Assembly: GCA_965230415.1 (NCBI GenBank)
Contig: CBDDKZ010000005.1
Coordinates: forward strand, 620,001 to 684,000
Length of the DNA: 64,000 bases
Direction of reading: 5' to 3'
Source: CBDDKZ01 sp965230415
GTDB lineage: Bacteria > Bacteroidota > Bacteroidia > Cytophagales > JAAEPT01
Part shown: positions 8,987-17,728 of the stretch, piece after piece
Position numbering within the stretch: the stretch's first letter is position 1
Layout of the letters: each line of letters opens with the position of its first letter
The notes under the pieces: generated by a model
Database searches by the model: none
What the model saw: the letters and a program-made list of their open reading frames with translations, nothing else
Told to the model about the DNA's origin: nothing
Made by a program: the position numbers and the translations under genes

Positions 8987-10576
8987 TTATTGAACGATAA
9001 TTTTTTTAACTGTTTTGTTGTTAATCTTAATAAGATATACTCCGGAGCTCAAAGCACTTACATCTAATTTGGCTCCTTGCCCTCGCGAAACAGTACTGTT
9101 TTGAAGGTTTAGGATTTCCCAATTATAGTCCATGGCCGGGATAATATACATCGTCGAAGCACCAGGATTGGGGTAAAGGACCATTTCGCTTTCCGTACTA
9201 AGATCTGCAACACTAGAAATAACCAGCGAATTTAAGGCATCAAATGCATTGAGTCGGCCGTGACCGTGATACTCGTCCCAACCCGGCGTATCTTCATCAG
9301 GATCGCCAACTTCATCTTCTGCAGTAGACTGCATAATTTCTTTTAATTCATCGGGAGTCAGTGTGGGATCCATAGAAAGTAAAAGTGAAGCCACACCCGT
9401 AACTAATGGCGCTGCCTGTGATGTTCCCGACCAAATTAAGCCATAGTCTTCAGGTATATTAGGAGTGAGACCTCTAATTGAACTTCCTGGTGCACATATA
9501 TCGATATGATCACCGTAACAACTACCACCACCCCATGAAAAAGGAGAACTTCTTTCATCATTCCAATCAGTCGCACCTACAGCAATTACTTCGTCATAGA
9601 AGGCGGGATAATGTATTGTATTGTCATCAGTATTCATCATAGACACAGAAATAAGCACGTCATTATCATAGGCATACTGAACAGCCTCTTCCAATGCTTC
9701 GCTTTCAGTCGACCCACCCTGGGACATATTTATCACATGTGCCCCATGATCTACTGCATAATTTATAGCACTAATCCATGAAGAATATCGCGCTCTTCCC
9801 TCATCATCACTAACACGACAAGTCATTAACTTGGATTTCCAATTGACTCCGGCAATTCCAATGTTGTTATCACCGGTAGCACCGAGAATCCCTGTCACAT
9901 TCATTCCATGCCCCCTTTCGTCAGAGGGATCATTATCATCGTCCACAAAGTCCCAGCCGTATACATCATCTACATAGCCATTGTTATCCGAATCTTCACC
10001 GTTTTCAGTTTCTTCCGGATTTGTCCAAATACGCCCTTCAAATTCCGGGTGATCCACGCGAGAACCCCCGTCTAATATGGCAATAATGATCGATTCGCTT
10101 CCGGTTTCGATTTCCCATGCTAAATCCATATCAATATCTGCATCAACCTTCGACTGTGCGGTATTACCACCTCCTGTTAAAACAGTACCTGTATTAAGCA
10201 TGTTCCATTGCCACCCTTGATCAAAAAGGGGATCATTTGGCACAATACTTGAAACCCCTGCGTCGTAACCTATATGATCTGGCTCCACAAATTCGAAATT
10301 CCCAGTAGATTCCAGCATACTTAAAGCTTCTTCGATAGCAATTGACAAATTATCATATTGCAATAAGAAAGTAGTTTCGTTTCCCAGGGAAGTACGCTTG
10401 GAAATTTGTAATTGCTCCGAGATTTCCTTAAAATTTTGACTTTTAAAAATATGCAACAAATTCTTTTCCCCTGCTTTTACTTTGACAATGACACCCCGGT
10501 ATTCATCTAATTGTGCTGAACTTAAAAACGGAATAAACATCAAAGAACATAACAATAGTAAGGTAGTATTTTTCAT
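8987..10576 (-). CDS. Subtilisin-like (S8) serine protease with T9SS type-A sorting tail
   Basis: 529 residues. Signal peptide at 1-21. Residues about 25-105 look like an inhibitor-type propeptide. The S8 triad is visible: Asp169 (IAILDGG), His223 (RGHGMNVTGI) and Ser386 (WSGTSQAAP); an Asn-containing VINMSQGG segment is near 281-288. Calcium-type Asp-rich stretches surround 193-220 (DSDNNGYVDD). The last 75 residues (VLYPNPG, then LDVSALSSGVYLIKI) form the type-A T9SS sorting domain, so the enzyme is predicted to be secreted or surface-anchored. It lies next to the T9SS surface-protein island but is a separate transcription unit. Confidence 0.93.
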   Translation of the reverse strand: MKNTTLLLLCSLMFIPFLSSAQLDEYRGVIVKVKAGEKNLLHIFKSQNFKEISEQLQISKRTSLGNETTFLLQYDNLSIAIEEALSMLESTGNFEFVEPDHIGYDAGVSSIVPNDPLFDQGWQWNMLNTGTVLTGGGNTAQSKVDADIDMDLAWEIETGSESIIIAILDGGSRVDHPEFEGRIWTNPEETENGEDSDNNGYVDDVYGWDFVDDDNDPSDERGHGMNVTGILGATGDNNIGIAGVNWKSKLMTCRVSDDEGRARYSSWISAINYAVDHGAHVINMSQGGSTESEALEEAVQYAYDNDVLISVSMMNTDDNTIHYPAFYDEVIAVGATDWNDERSSPFSWGGGSCYGDHIDICAPGSSIRGLTPNIPEDYGLIWSGTSQAAPLVTGVASLLLSMDPTLTPDELKEIMQSTAEDEVGDPDEDTPGWDEYHGHGRLNAFDALNSLVISSVADLSTESEMVLYPNPGASTMYIIPAMDYNWEILNLQNSTVSRGQGAKLDVSALSSGVYLIKINNKTVKKIIVQ

Positions 10577-10804
10577 ATGTGTTTTTGGTTTAAATTATAC
10601 AATCACTCTTACTCGATTGAATCATTAAAAAGTATACACACACGATAGTAAGATTCATTTTTTGATGTGCATTTCAAAACACAACAGCGCGAAAAGAAAT
10701 AGATTGCAAAACAATAAATACCATCTCTGAGATGATTCCCAGGCTTAAATATCTAATGGCTAAAAATAAAAGCCGATCACTTTATTCGTAACCGGCTTTC
10801 TAAA
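10577..10804. other. Intergenic stretch between protease start and tRNA-His
   Basis: 228 bp without a credible coding frame. It should contain the promoter of the minus-strand protease, but no clear TAnnTTTG element was found. Its right part holds the hairpin described separately. Confidence 0.5.
10769..10799 (-). terminator. Terminator-like hairpin after tRNA-His
   Basis: Inverted repeat AAAGCCG / CGGCTTT with a 17-nt loop, followed on the minus strand by TTTTATTTTT. It starts 6 nt past the CCA end of tRNA-His and fits as its terminator. Confidence 0.6.
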
Positions 10805-10882
10805 TGGGGTGGAAGACCGGATTCGAACCGGCGACCTCTTGAACCACAATCAAGCGTTCTAACCAACTGAACTACAACCACC
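10805..10882 (-). tRNA. tRNA-His (GTG anticodon)
   Basis: Cloverleaf with the extra G-1 typical of tRNA-His, a D stem GTTC/GAAC, anticodon loop TTGTGGT in a CTTGA/TCAAG stem, a T arm with TTCGAAT, discriminator C and an encoded CCA. The acceptor stem GTGGTTG/CTTCCAC pairs at positions 1-4 and 7 but has U facing U at positions 5:68 and 6:67. Confidence 0.95.
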
Positions 10883-10896
10883 ATTTTTAAGGTTTG

Positions 10897-10927
10897 CAAA
10901 GGTAACTATTACCAGTAACAATAACAA
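10897..10927 (-). promoter_or_regulatory. Promoter of tRNA-His
   Basis: On the minus strand TTG (10927-10925), a 20-nt spacer and TACCTTTG (10904-10897) match the Bacteroidota -33/-7 consensus exactly. Transcription would start near 10890, about 8 nt before the mature tRNA. Confidence 0.7.
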
Positions 10928-10960
10928 CACATTTTCTTTAAAATTTCTTGTTGATACTTA

Positions 10961-11626
10961 CTACAAAACACCCTCTTTTAAGAAGTCGTTAAGCGGTTGC
11001 ACTAACTCAAAGCGCTTTATGATCGATTCTGCAAAATCATCGGCTAAAATGGCATCGGCAGGGAAGGTATGGTAATAATAAAAACCCTTATTAAACAATA
11101 AAGGTTGTTCCTCGGCCTTTCCCACGAACTCTTTGGGCAAGCGTTTATTTTTTTCGCCTTGTACCGCCCCAAATTCATTGACAAAATCTTTGTCGCTAAT
11201 GAGTGTATCAAACTCAGCCATATTGTTCACTATATGTGTTCGCAGGTTATATAATGGATCCTTATCTAACATATAGCTCCCACTATATATACGGGCATGC
11301 TTGTGACTAAACTCCAGGTACAAACCCGGCGTGCTATAATCCTTCCTCCCACCGCTTGTAATCAAGGCTGAAGCATGTTCTTTGTAAGGCGTTTTATCTT
11401 TACTAAAACGTGTATCTCGATAGATTCTGAATATCGCATCTTTTGCCTGGATATTTAACTCAGGTTCAAATGGTCTCACTTTCTCTATCATGTGATCCAC
11501 AAAAACCGAAAACGGTTTCTTTACACTTTTTTCGTAGCGCTTTTTATTTTCATTGAACCAGTCTCTATCATTATTCTGTTCCAACTCAGCGAAAAAATCA
11601 AGAAAGTCCTTTTCGAAAAACTTCAT
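10961..11626 (-). CDS. DUF2461 (TIGR02453) family protein
   Basis: 221 residues, the full length of the family. Recognised from the N-terminal pattern FLDFFAELEQNNDRDWFNENKKRYE, the central AIFRIYRDTRFSKDKTPYKEH block and the C-terminal FYYYHTFP. No signal peptide or membrane segment, so probably cytosolic. The biochemical role of this family is not established. It is transcribed alone; the gene behind it in the same direction is closed off by a strong terminator at 11662-11694. Confidence 0.85.
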   Translation of the reverse strand: MKFFEKDFLDFFAELEQNNDRDWFNENKKRYEKSVKKPFSVFVDHMIEKVRPFEPELNIQAKDAIFRIYRDTRFSKDKTPYKEHASALITSGGRKDYSTPGLYLEFSHKHARIYSGSYMLDKDPLYNLRTHIVNNMAEFDTLISDKDFVNEFGAVQGEKNKRLPKEFVGKAEEQPLLFNKGFYYYHTFPADAILADDFAESIIKRFELVQPLNDFLKEGVL

Positions 11627-11661
11627 GCTTTTAATGGTTAATTTTCAAGTGTGTTAAACAC

Positions 11662-11694
11662 AAAAAAACGGTATTTAGTTCTTAACTAATACCG
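11662..11694 (-). terminator. Intrinsic terminator of the basic coiled-coil gene
   Basis: On the minus strand the stem CGGTATTAGTT pairs with AACTAAATACCG (one bulge) and is followed directly by seven Ts (11668-11662). It lies 35 nt past the stop of the gene at 11729. Confidence 0.85.
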
Positions 11695-11728
11695 CTTAAA
11701 TTGAAAAATAAAATGGTCACGAAGCTTT

Positions 11729-12238
11729 CTAGAACGTACGCTTTCTGGCTTCGGCAGCTTTTAAAACCGTAACACGAGTTTCACCTTTTATGAAATCGTC
11801 TACCGCTTTTTCATCAGGAAGCTGTCTTAATTGTGCAATAGCAGCTTTTGATGCCGCTTCAGTACTTAATTTCACATTTGAGGGTGTAATCTTCGGAGCC
11901 GATGCTGTCCTCCTTGCTGTGCTTGTTCTACGCGTGCTGCGGGCAACTGTAGATCTGGGTTTGCTCGTCGTTTTTCTGGTAGACGGAGCACTTTTAGTTT
12001 CTTTATCAGCATTCACCTCGCTTATGGCGCCTTCCATAGTTGATTTCAGTTTATCAACTTTGGCCCCTACTTTCTTTACAGATTTGGGTTTGGCACTTTT
12101 CTTAGCTTTCAACTCCTTCTCTAGTTTCTCAATTTTCTTGAGCAACTTTTTATTTTCCTTTTCAAGAGCTTTCACAGCCGACTTGGCTTTTTCCAATGAT
12201 TTATCGCTCTTCTTCGCAGATTTTATCTTCTTACCCAT
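11729..12238 (-). CDS. Basic coiled-coil protein, possibly DNA- or RNA-binding
   Basis: 169 residues, unrecognised as a named family. Residues about 10-55 are a Lys/Glu/Leu heptad-like coiled coil (LEKENKKLLKKIEKLEKELK). Residues 50-115 are rich in Lys, Ala, Ser, Thr and Arg, with RSTVARSTRRTSTARRTAS resembling histone-H1-like or nucleoid-binding tails. The last 45 residues (AAIAQLRQLPDEKAVDDFIKG, then VLKAAEARKRTF) are less repetitive and may fold. No signal peptide. It is a single-gene unit with its own strong terminator. A nucleoid or ribosome-associated role is only a guess from composition. Confidence 0.7.
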   Translation of the reverse strand: MGKKIKSAKKSDKSLEKAKSAVKALEKENKKLLKKIEKLEKELKAKKSAKPKSVKKVGAKVDKLKSTMEGAISEVNADKETKSAPSTRKTTSKPRSTVARSTRRTSTARRTASAPKITPSNVKLSTEAASKAAIAQLRQLPDEKAVDDFIKGETRVTVLKAAEARKRTF

Positions 12239-12310
12239 GTTATTAATCGCTGTTTTTACAAATAAGCCAACTTAATATTAAAATGTCAATTATTTAACAA
12301 TAAGTTAATA

Positions 12311-13654
12311 TTAAGAATGGTAGCCTTTTAAGAAGTCAGCATACCACATACCGGAATTCTTAACGATTCTATCCTGACTTTTATAATCCGTATAAACGAT
12401 TCCAAATCGTTGTTCGTAACCTTCGGCCCATTCAAAATTATCCAAAAAGGTCCATATGAAATACCCACCAACATTATAACCCTCTTTCTTAGCTCTAAGC
12501 ACCTGAGCTATGTGTTTTTCGAGGTAAGACTTTCGCTCTATATCCGATATACACCCATTTACAAGCTCATCTTTAAACGCCGCCCCGTTTTCTGTAACTA
12601 TCACTTTTTTGACTTTATCATAGGATGCAAAACGCCTGATCATTTCGTAAATACATTCAGGATACACTTCCCAGTTCATCGTAGTAGAGGGCACTTTCCG
12701 CTTATCGGCTTCCACAAACTTGGCCCAAATCAGAGGTACATTCAGAACGTGTTTCACCACTTCTCTCGTGTAATTCTGAACGCCAACAAAATCGAAATCG
12801 AAAACCAATTCCTTTTCGTCATTGGGCTTAAAATGATCATACACCCTTTGTAACGGTGTGAGTGTATCCACCGGATAGCCCAAGCCAAGCACGGGTTCTA
12901 TAAAAAGCCTGTTTAAGAGTGCATCTACTCTATTGGCCGCTTTTAAATGCCTTCTTTTTCCACTAAATGGTGTAATATACGAACATGAATAAGTAGTGCC
13001 CACTTCCGCATCGGGACAATTGCTTTTCACAAGTCTCCCCCCCAGCGACTGACTCAATGCTGCATGATGCATGGCGGGCAAAAAATTCTTTAAGCCTTTT
13101 TTACCCGGTGCATGTACTCCTAAAAAATAGCCTGCTCCGGTAAAAACCATTGGTTCGTTGAGCACCATCCAACGCTTTACCTTACTTCCATATTCTTTTA
13201 GCAAAAATGTGGCATATTCTTCAAACCATCCAAGTACGTCTCTATTGGTCCACCCACCCTTACGTTCCAGGGCGGCCGGCAGATCCCAGTGGTACATGGT
13301 TAACCAAGGCTCAATACCTCTACTTAGGCAGGCATCAATAAGTCTATGGTAAAAATCAACACCTTTCCTGTTTATCTGCCCTGTACCTTCGGGAAATATA
13401 CGCGACCACGAAACTGAAAAGCGGTAATTTGGAATATTAAGATGCTTAATAAGCTGCACATCATCTTCAAACAGGTGATAATGATTGCAAGCTTCATTTG
13501 CATTTTGGTTTTTTATTATTCTTCCGGCACCACTATTGGTAAAATCGTCCCAAATAGAACTTCCTTTACCGTCTTTGTCATGAGCCCCTTCAATTTGATA
13601 AGCAGCCGTAGCTGTTCCCCAGTGAAACTCTTCACCGAAATCACTTGCCCTCAC
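12311..13654 (-). CDS. Family 1 glycoside hydrolase (beta-glucosidase-like)
   Basis: 447 residues, full GH1 length. The N-terminal signature FHWGTATAAYQIEGA is at 10-24. The acid/base glutamate is E167 in VLNEP and the nucleophile is E355 in VTENG, so the retaining mechanism is intact. No signal peptide, so it should act in the cytosol. It starts 9 nt after the glycosyltransferase stop and sits in a run with an LpxH-like hydrolase. That unusual context could mean a glycolipid or glycoconjugate substrate rather than a dietary sugar; the substrate cannot be read from sequence alone. Confidence 0.93.
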   Translation of the reverse strand: MRASDFGEEFHWGTATAAYQIEGAHDKDGKGSSIWDDFTNSGAGRIIKNQNANEACNHYHLFEDDVQLIKHLNIPNYRFSVSWSRIFPEGTGQINRKGVDFYHRLIDACLSRGIEPWLTMYHWDLPAALERKGGWTNRDVLGWFEEYATFLLKEYGSKVKRWMVLNEPMVFTGAGYFLGVHAPGKKGLKNFLPAMHHAALSQSLGGRLVKSNCPDAEVGTTYSCSYITPFSGKRRHLKAANRVDALLNRLFIEPVLGLGYPVDTLTPLQRVYDHFKPNDEKELVFDFDFVGVQNYTREVVKHVLNVPLIWAKFVEADKRKVPSTTMNWEVYPECIYEMIRRFASYDKVKKVIVTENGAAFKDELVNGCISDIERKSYLEKHIAQVLRAKKEGYNVGGYFIWTFLDNFEWAEGYEQRFGIVYTDYKSQDRIVKNSGMWYADFLKGYHS

Positions 13655-13663
13655 TTTTAATAA

Positions 13664-14701
13664 TCAGGAATTTAATGCACCAACAATCAGTTTGTTATCC
13701 GTAACCTTTACATCGCGGATAAATTTCTCCAATATACCATCTACAATAAATTGCGTTTGGTTCGGATAATAAACACGTACGCGCGTTGGATCTTTGACCC
13801 ATGCCTTAATCTTTTTGACATGTTTCTTCTTCAGCTTTTTGATGGATGGAACCCCTAATTGGGTCAGCGCTGCTGCATTAAAGTGCTGCTCGTATTGAGA
13901 CTTCATTGGTATAATCATCAATTTTTTATTCAGAAAAAGTGCTTCTGCGGGTGTTTCAAACCCTGCTCCACATAAAATCCCCTTTGCAGAAGCCATACTC
14001 TTAATAAAATCTTCGTTGTTTATTGGCTGAACCTTCACGTTATGCTGTACAAAGGTCTGCTCGTTGTGCTTTGAAAAGACGTGCCATTTAACACTATGAA
14101 TTTTTGACAAAATCTCGACCAGTTTATCATCACCATATGCAGGTAAATATACGGTATAATGCCCGTTATCACATACCTCTTGCTCTCTGATCTCCTTTCT
14201 GACCACCGGTGTGAAAATAAAATTATCATAACGCATGAAATGAAACCCCACCTTCTCCTTTGTTGGCGCATAGTAGTTTAATATGAGCTGCCCTAACCAA
14301 TCACTATGAACAGGTCGGGGTACTCTATCTGACGTCAAGGCGGCCTGATGGCTTAGCCCCACACAAGGAACTTTCTTAAACCTACATGCCCATGCCGATA
14401 TCGGTTCAAAATCATTTATTACCAAATCGTATTTTTCAACAGGGCATGCTTTTACTTCTTTTATTATTTGACGCAGGTTGTTCTTCTTCCAGGTTGCCCG
14501 CAGGTCCACCCCGCCTTTTTTCCCAAAAATAAAACTCATCCCATGGTAACGATGGTCTACATCGTAAGGCAATACCACATCGGCCTGAATTCCTGATACG
14601 AGTATATCTACCTCCCCCCTTTCTTTCAATGCCGGAATTACATCACGAGCACGACTCAAATGCCCATTTCCCGTACCTTGTATTGCATATAGTATTCGCA
14701 T
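13664..14701 (-). CDS. Glycosyltransferase, GT-B fold, MurG/GT28-like
   Basis: 345 residues. The N-terminus RILYAIQGTGNGHLSRARD is the GT-B nucleotide-sugar transferase pattern, with the glycine-rich loop at 9-13. The C-terminal half has ILCGAGFETPAEAL, matching the donor-binding G-G-F-x-T-x-x-E region of MurG-like enzymes. No signal peptide. It stands 60 nt after the LpxH-like gene and 9 nt before the GH1 gene, in the same direction. The acceptor may be a membrane lipid or lipid A-related molecule, inferred from the neighbour. Confidence 0.85.
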   Translation of the reverse strand: MRILYAIQGTGNGHLSRARDVIPALKERGEVDILVSGIQADVVLPYDVDHRYHGMSFIFGKKGGVDLRATWKKNNLRQIIKEVKACPVEKYDLVINDFEPISAWACRFKKVPCVGLSHQAALTSDRVPRPVHSDWLGQLILNYYAPTKEKVGFHFMRYDNFIFTPVVRKEIREQEVCDNGHYTVYLPAYGDDKLVEILSKIHSVKWHVFSKHNEQTFVQHNVKVQPINNEDFIKSMASAKGILCGAGFETPAEALFLNKKLMIIPMKSQYEQHFNAAALTQLGVPSIKKLKKKHVKKIKAWVKDPTRVRVYYPNQTQFIVDGILEKFIRDVKVTDNKLIVGALNS

Positions 14702-14761
14702 ATCAAAGATTAAAGCCTCAAAAAAAACATTCTGAATCTACATCAAATAAGCCTACTTTTC

Positions 14762-15613
14762 TTAAGTAAGCTGAAACTCTTTAAGTAGATTCCCAAACAA
14801 CTCCTTAGGAGTTTGATCTTCAAGACCTGCCAACTCTTCCTTTTCTTCCTCCTCATGCTCAAAAACCTCCTCCTGATAACTATAAACAGACCACTCTCCT
14901 TCGTGGTACTCCAACGCCGTTAGATTTTCAATCCAGTCTCCCGAATTCAAGTACATCACATCGCCATTGTCAGTTTGATATATTTCTTTTGCCGGATGGT
15001 GAATATGCCCGCACACAACATATGCGTAGTCATTTTCGGCTGCTAAATCAGTGACCATTTGCTCAAAATGGTTGATAAATTTCACAGCACTTTTCACACT
15101 ATTTTTCACTTTCTTCGAAAGGCTTATCCTCCCGCGCCCCATCTTCTCTGAGATATAGTTCACAAAACTATTAATCAGAATCAGCAGATCATACCCGATA
15201 GCTCCTAATCGAGCAATCCATGCTGAATGTTGCATGGTAACATCAAAAACATCGCCATGAAAAATCCATGCTTTCTTACCATCAAGATCCAGCGATACTT
15301 TATTGACAATTCGCAGGCTACCCAATTCAAAACCTTCGAATTTACGCAACATTTCATCGTGATTACCAGTGACATATGTCACATCCACACCTTTTGACAT
15401 CAAGCCTATAATGTGCTTTACCACTTTCATGTGCGCCTTTGGCCAATAACGTTTCTTGAACTGCCAAATATCAATGATATCACCGTTTAAGATCACCTTA
15501 TTAGGTTTGATACTTTTGAGGTACTTGAGCAATTCCTTGGCTCTACAGCCGTAAGTCCCCAAATGAACATCTGATATAACTACCAGATCAACTTCGCGTT
15601 TTTGTTTCTTCAT
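14762..15613 (-). CDS. LpxH-like UDP-2,3-diacylglucosamine diphosphatase / metallophosphoesterase
   Basis: 283 residues. All calcineurin-type metal ligands are present: D15 and H17 (SDVHLG), D45 (NGDIID), N84-H85-D86 (TGNHDE), H119 (FHGD), and H203/H205 (CGHIHHP). LpxH enzymes release lipid X from UDP-2,3-diacylglucosamine in lipid A synthesis at the inner membrane. The protein has a glutamate-rich segment (about 245-265) beyond the core, and several Bacteroidota proteins of this group are only LpxH-like, so the exact substrate is uncertain. It heads the run with a glycosyltransferase and a GH1 enzyme. Confidence 0.85.
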   Translation of the reverse strand: MKKQKREVDLVVISDVHLGTYGCRAKELLKYLKSIKPNKVILNGDIIDIWQFKKRYWPKAHMKVVKHIIGLMSKGVDVTYVTGNHDEMLRKFEGFELGSLRIVNKVSLDLDGKKAWIFHGDVFDVTMQHSAWIARLGAIGYDLLILINSFVNYISEKMGRGRISLSKKVKNSVKSAVKFINHFEQMVTDLAAENDYAYVVCGHIHHPAKEIYQTDNGDVMYLNSGDWIENLTALEYHEGEWSVYSYQEEVFEHEEEEKEELAGLEDQTPKELFGNLLKEFQLT

Positions 15614-16028
15614 TAGTAGATTTTATTTCCGCAGTATTTTCATGTTGATGACCTCTAAAAGAGTGCTGGAGCTTACGTAGCTTGATTAAAAATAATTTAG
15701 TAAGCAAATATTCGATTGATAGTTCAATTTTGTTCATGCTGTGTTGATTTTTGGTTATCAACCTGATTTACAGAAGCAAAGAAAACCGACTTTTCTTAAG
15801 TGATGATTCACAATACATCATCAAATCATCAAATTAATTTTGATTTTGTTAATTAAATATTAATGGTTTTTGTGGATAACTTATTTAAAATGAAGTATTT
15901 ACTAAAAAATTACTCAGAATCGAGCTTTACCCACCTTAACAAAACGTTAAATAAAAATAAAAGGCTGTGAGTTCAAATTATCCCCTCACAGCCTTACCAG
16001 GCAAACATTCACCTGGTTACAACCACAA
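15614..16028. other. 415-bp AT-rich intergenic region with one DnaA box
   Basis: Lies between the LpxH-like start and the DegP stop. It holds the DegP terminator at its right end and one perfect DnaA box (TGTGGATAA at 15871-15879) in AT-rich sequence. A 49-codon minus frame at 15588-15737 overlaps the LpxH-like start. No other gene was seen. Confidence 0.6.
15951..15995 (-). terminator. Terminator of the DegP gene
   Basis: An 11-bp stem, AAGGCTGTGAG / CTCACAGCCTT, with a 13-nt loop; on the minus strand it is followed by TTTTATTTTTATTT. A second hairpin, ACCAGG / CCTGGT (15996-16018), lies between it and the stop codon. Confidence 0.9.
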
Positions 16029-17531
16029 TTACCAACCAATTGCGTAGTATGCTCTTTTACCATTAAGGTAAACACCTTCGACAATAACAGGTCCTGAGGC
16101 ATTTTCTATTAATGCAGCCACATCTCCTGGAGAATGTACTCTTTTCTGTGCTACCTTATTGATTACAAACCCTTGCTTTATCCCTCCGTTTCTCAAAACT
16201 CCTTCTTCCAATTTGGTAATCTTAACGCCATTATCGATACCTAATTTTGATAGTTCATTAGCCGATGCTTTAACCATATGAGCACCTAATACTGGTATCA
16301 ATGTTGCTTCTTCACTGTTTACTATGTTAGTAGTACCCAATTTATTCTTCAAAACTGCCTTTAGCACTTTTGTTTTTCCGTTCCTGTTGATAGTGACTTC
16401 AATTTCATCACCCGGCCTGTGAGTGGCTACCACTTCTTGTAATTTAGACGATGAATTCACTTTGCTACCATTGATAGCTTTAATCACGTCGCCTTCTTCT
16501 ACCCCTGCCGCATGTGCCGAGCCATCTTCTCGTACCCCCGCAATATACACACCTTCTACATCATCTAAATCCAACTCTTCTGCTAATTGCGCATCCACGT
16601 CTCTTATTGATACACCTAGTAAGGCTCTTTGTACTTCCCCATAATTCAACAAATCGTTCATTACTTTTTGTACCAAAGAAACAGGTACTGCAAAGGAATA
16701 TCCTGCATAAGTACCAGTAGGCGTAGCAATAGCAGTATTTATTCCAACTAAATCCCCGTTTAAATCTACCAATGCTCCTCCGCTATTCCCTGGGTTTACA
16801 GCCGCATCGGTCTGAATAAACGATTCAATAGCGTAGTTACTTTTACCTCTTAGTATATTTATATTCCTTGCTTTCGCACTTACGATCCCCGCAGTAACAG
16901 TAGAAGTCAAATCGAATGGATTACCTACTGCCAACACCCATTGTCCGACCTTCACATCGTCTGAATTACCATACTTAATAAAATTCAGTTCAGATTCCTC
17001 GATTTTCAATAAGGCCAAATCGGTCGTAGGGTCTGTCCCAACCAAAGTAGCCTCATAACGTCTTCTGTCGTTTAGTGTAACTTCGATTTTATCAGCGCCA
17101 TTAATTACATGATTATTCGTAGCGATATATCCGTCACTCGTTAATATTACACCCGAACCTGCACCTGCCGGTTGAGATTCACCGGGAGCGTTCTGATGCG
17201 GTGATTGATGCTGATATTGGTCACCAAAGAACTGTTTGAAGAAATCATCAAACGGATCCTGACTCCCATAGGCACTCACCTGAGCACTTTTATATATTTT
17301 GATATGCACCACACCGGGTGTTGATACTTCAGCAGCCTGTGTAAAATCCAATCCCGAAGGCACCATAGTGTTGCTCTTCACGAATTGATATCCGGCCTTG
17401 TTCTGCAATTGTTCAATGGAATTCGCTTTACCCGAATCTTGTTTACCAACTAATTTGTATACTCCAAGCGAAGTTCCTGCGCCAATCACAGCTGCTAATG
17501 TTAGTCCAATGAAAAACTGCCTTTTCTTCAT
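16029..17531 (-). CDS. DegP/HtrA-family periplasmic serine protease with two PDZ domains
   Basis: 500 residues. A hydrophobic segment at about 7-29 exports or anchors it in the periplasm. The trypsin-like triad is His141 (TNNHVING), Asp171 (TTDLALLKI) and Ser250 (GNSGGAL). A first PDZ domain covers about 290-395 and a second, weaker one about 410-500. A Gln/His/Pro-rich loop (105-122) precedes the catalytic domain. It should degrade or refold damaged envelope proteins. It is a single-gene unit with a strong double hairpin after it, and it is divergent from the Nramp-family gene. Confidence 0.95.
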   Translation of the reverse strand: MKKRQFFIGLTLAAVIGAGTSLGVYKLVGKQDSGKANSIEQLQNKAGYQFVKSNTMVPSGLDFTQAAEVSTPGVVHIKIYKSAQVSAYGSQDPFDDFFKQFFGDQYQHQSPHQNAPGESQPAGAGSGVILTSDGYIATNNHVINGADKIEVTLNDRRRYEATLVGTDPTTDLALLKIEESELNFIKYGNSDDVKVGQWVLAVGNPFDLTSTVTAGIVSAKARNINILRGKSNYAIESFIQTDAAVNPGNSGGALVDLNGDLVGINTAIATPTGTYAGYSFAVPVSLVQKVMNDLLNYGEVQRALLGVSIRDVDAQLAEELDLDDVEGVYIAGVREDGSAHAAGVEEGDVIKAINGSKVNSSSKLQEVVATHRPGDEIEVTINRNGKTKVLKAVLKNKLGTTNIVNSEEATLIPVLGAHMVKASANELSKLGIDNGVKITKLEEGVLRNGGIKQGFVINKVAQKRVHSPGDVAALIENASGPVIVEGVYLNGKRAYYAIGW

Positions 17532-17683
17532 ATTATATCCTATTTTCTATTCTAAATAATTAACTACTTTTACCGATAAAAAAGTTCTAAAGTTTTAGAT
17601 GAAAACGATTTTATCATTTTTTTATTGCAATTCCTTTATGAAAATCATCAAGTCTTAAGAATCAACAAATTCAATAGTGGTAA

Positions 17684-17714
17684 TTGCAGGTAAAGATCTG
17701 AATTTATATGTTTG
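17684..17714 (+). promoter_or_regulatory. Promoter of the Nramp-family gene
   Basis: TTG (17684-17686), a 20-nt spacer and TATGTTTG (17707-17714) match the Bacteroidota -33/-7 consensus. The predicted start near 17721 leaves an 8-nt leader. Confidence 0.6.
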
Positions 17715-17728
17715 GGAAAATTTTATAA

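Noticed and set aside
11790..12275. A 161-codon hydrophobic plus-strand frame
   Set aside because: It is the complement of the Lys/Ala-rich basic protein; its apparent membrane character comes from reading Lys and Glu codons backwards.
15588..15737. A 49-codon minus-strand frame (MNKIELSIEYLL...) overlapping the start of the LpxH-like gene
   Set aside because: No recognisable domain, no convincing start region, and it overlaps the next gene by 26 nt. It could be a leader peptide, but nothing beyond an open frame supports it.
15614..16028. Possible replication origin
   Set aside because: Only one perfect DnaA box was found and no box cluster or typical origin neighbours (dnaA, gidA, parA) are present.
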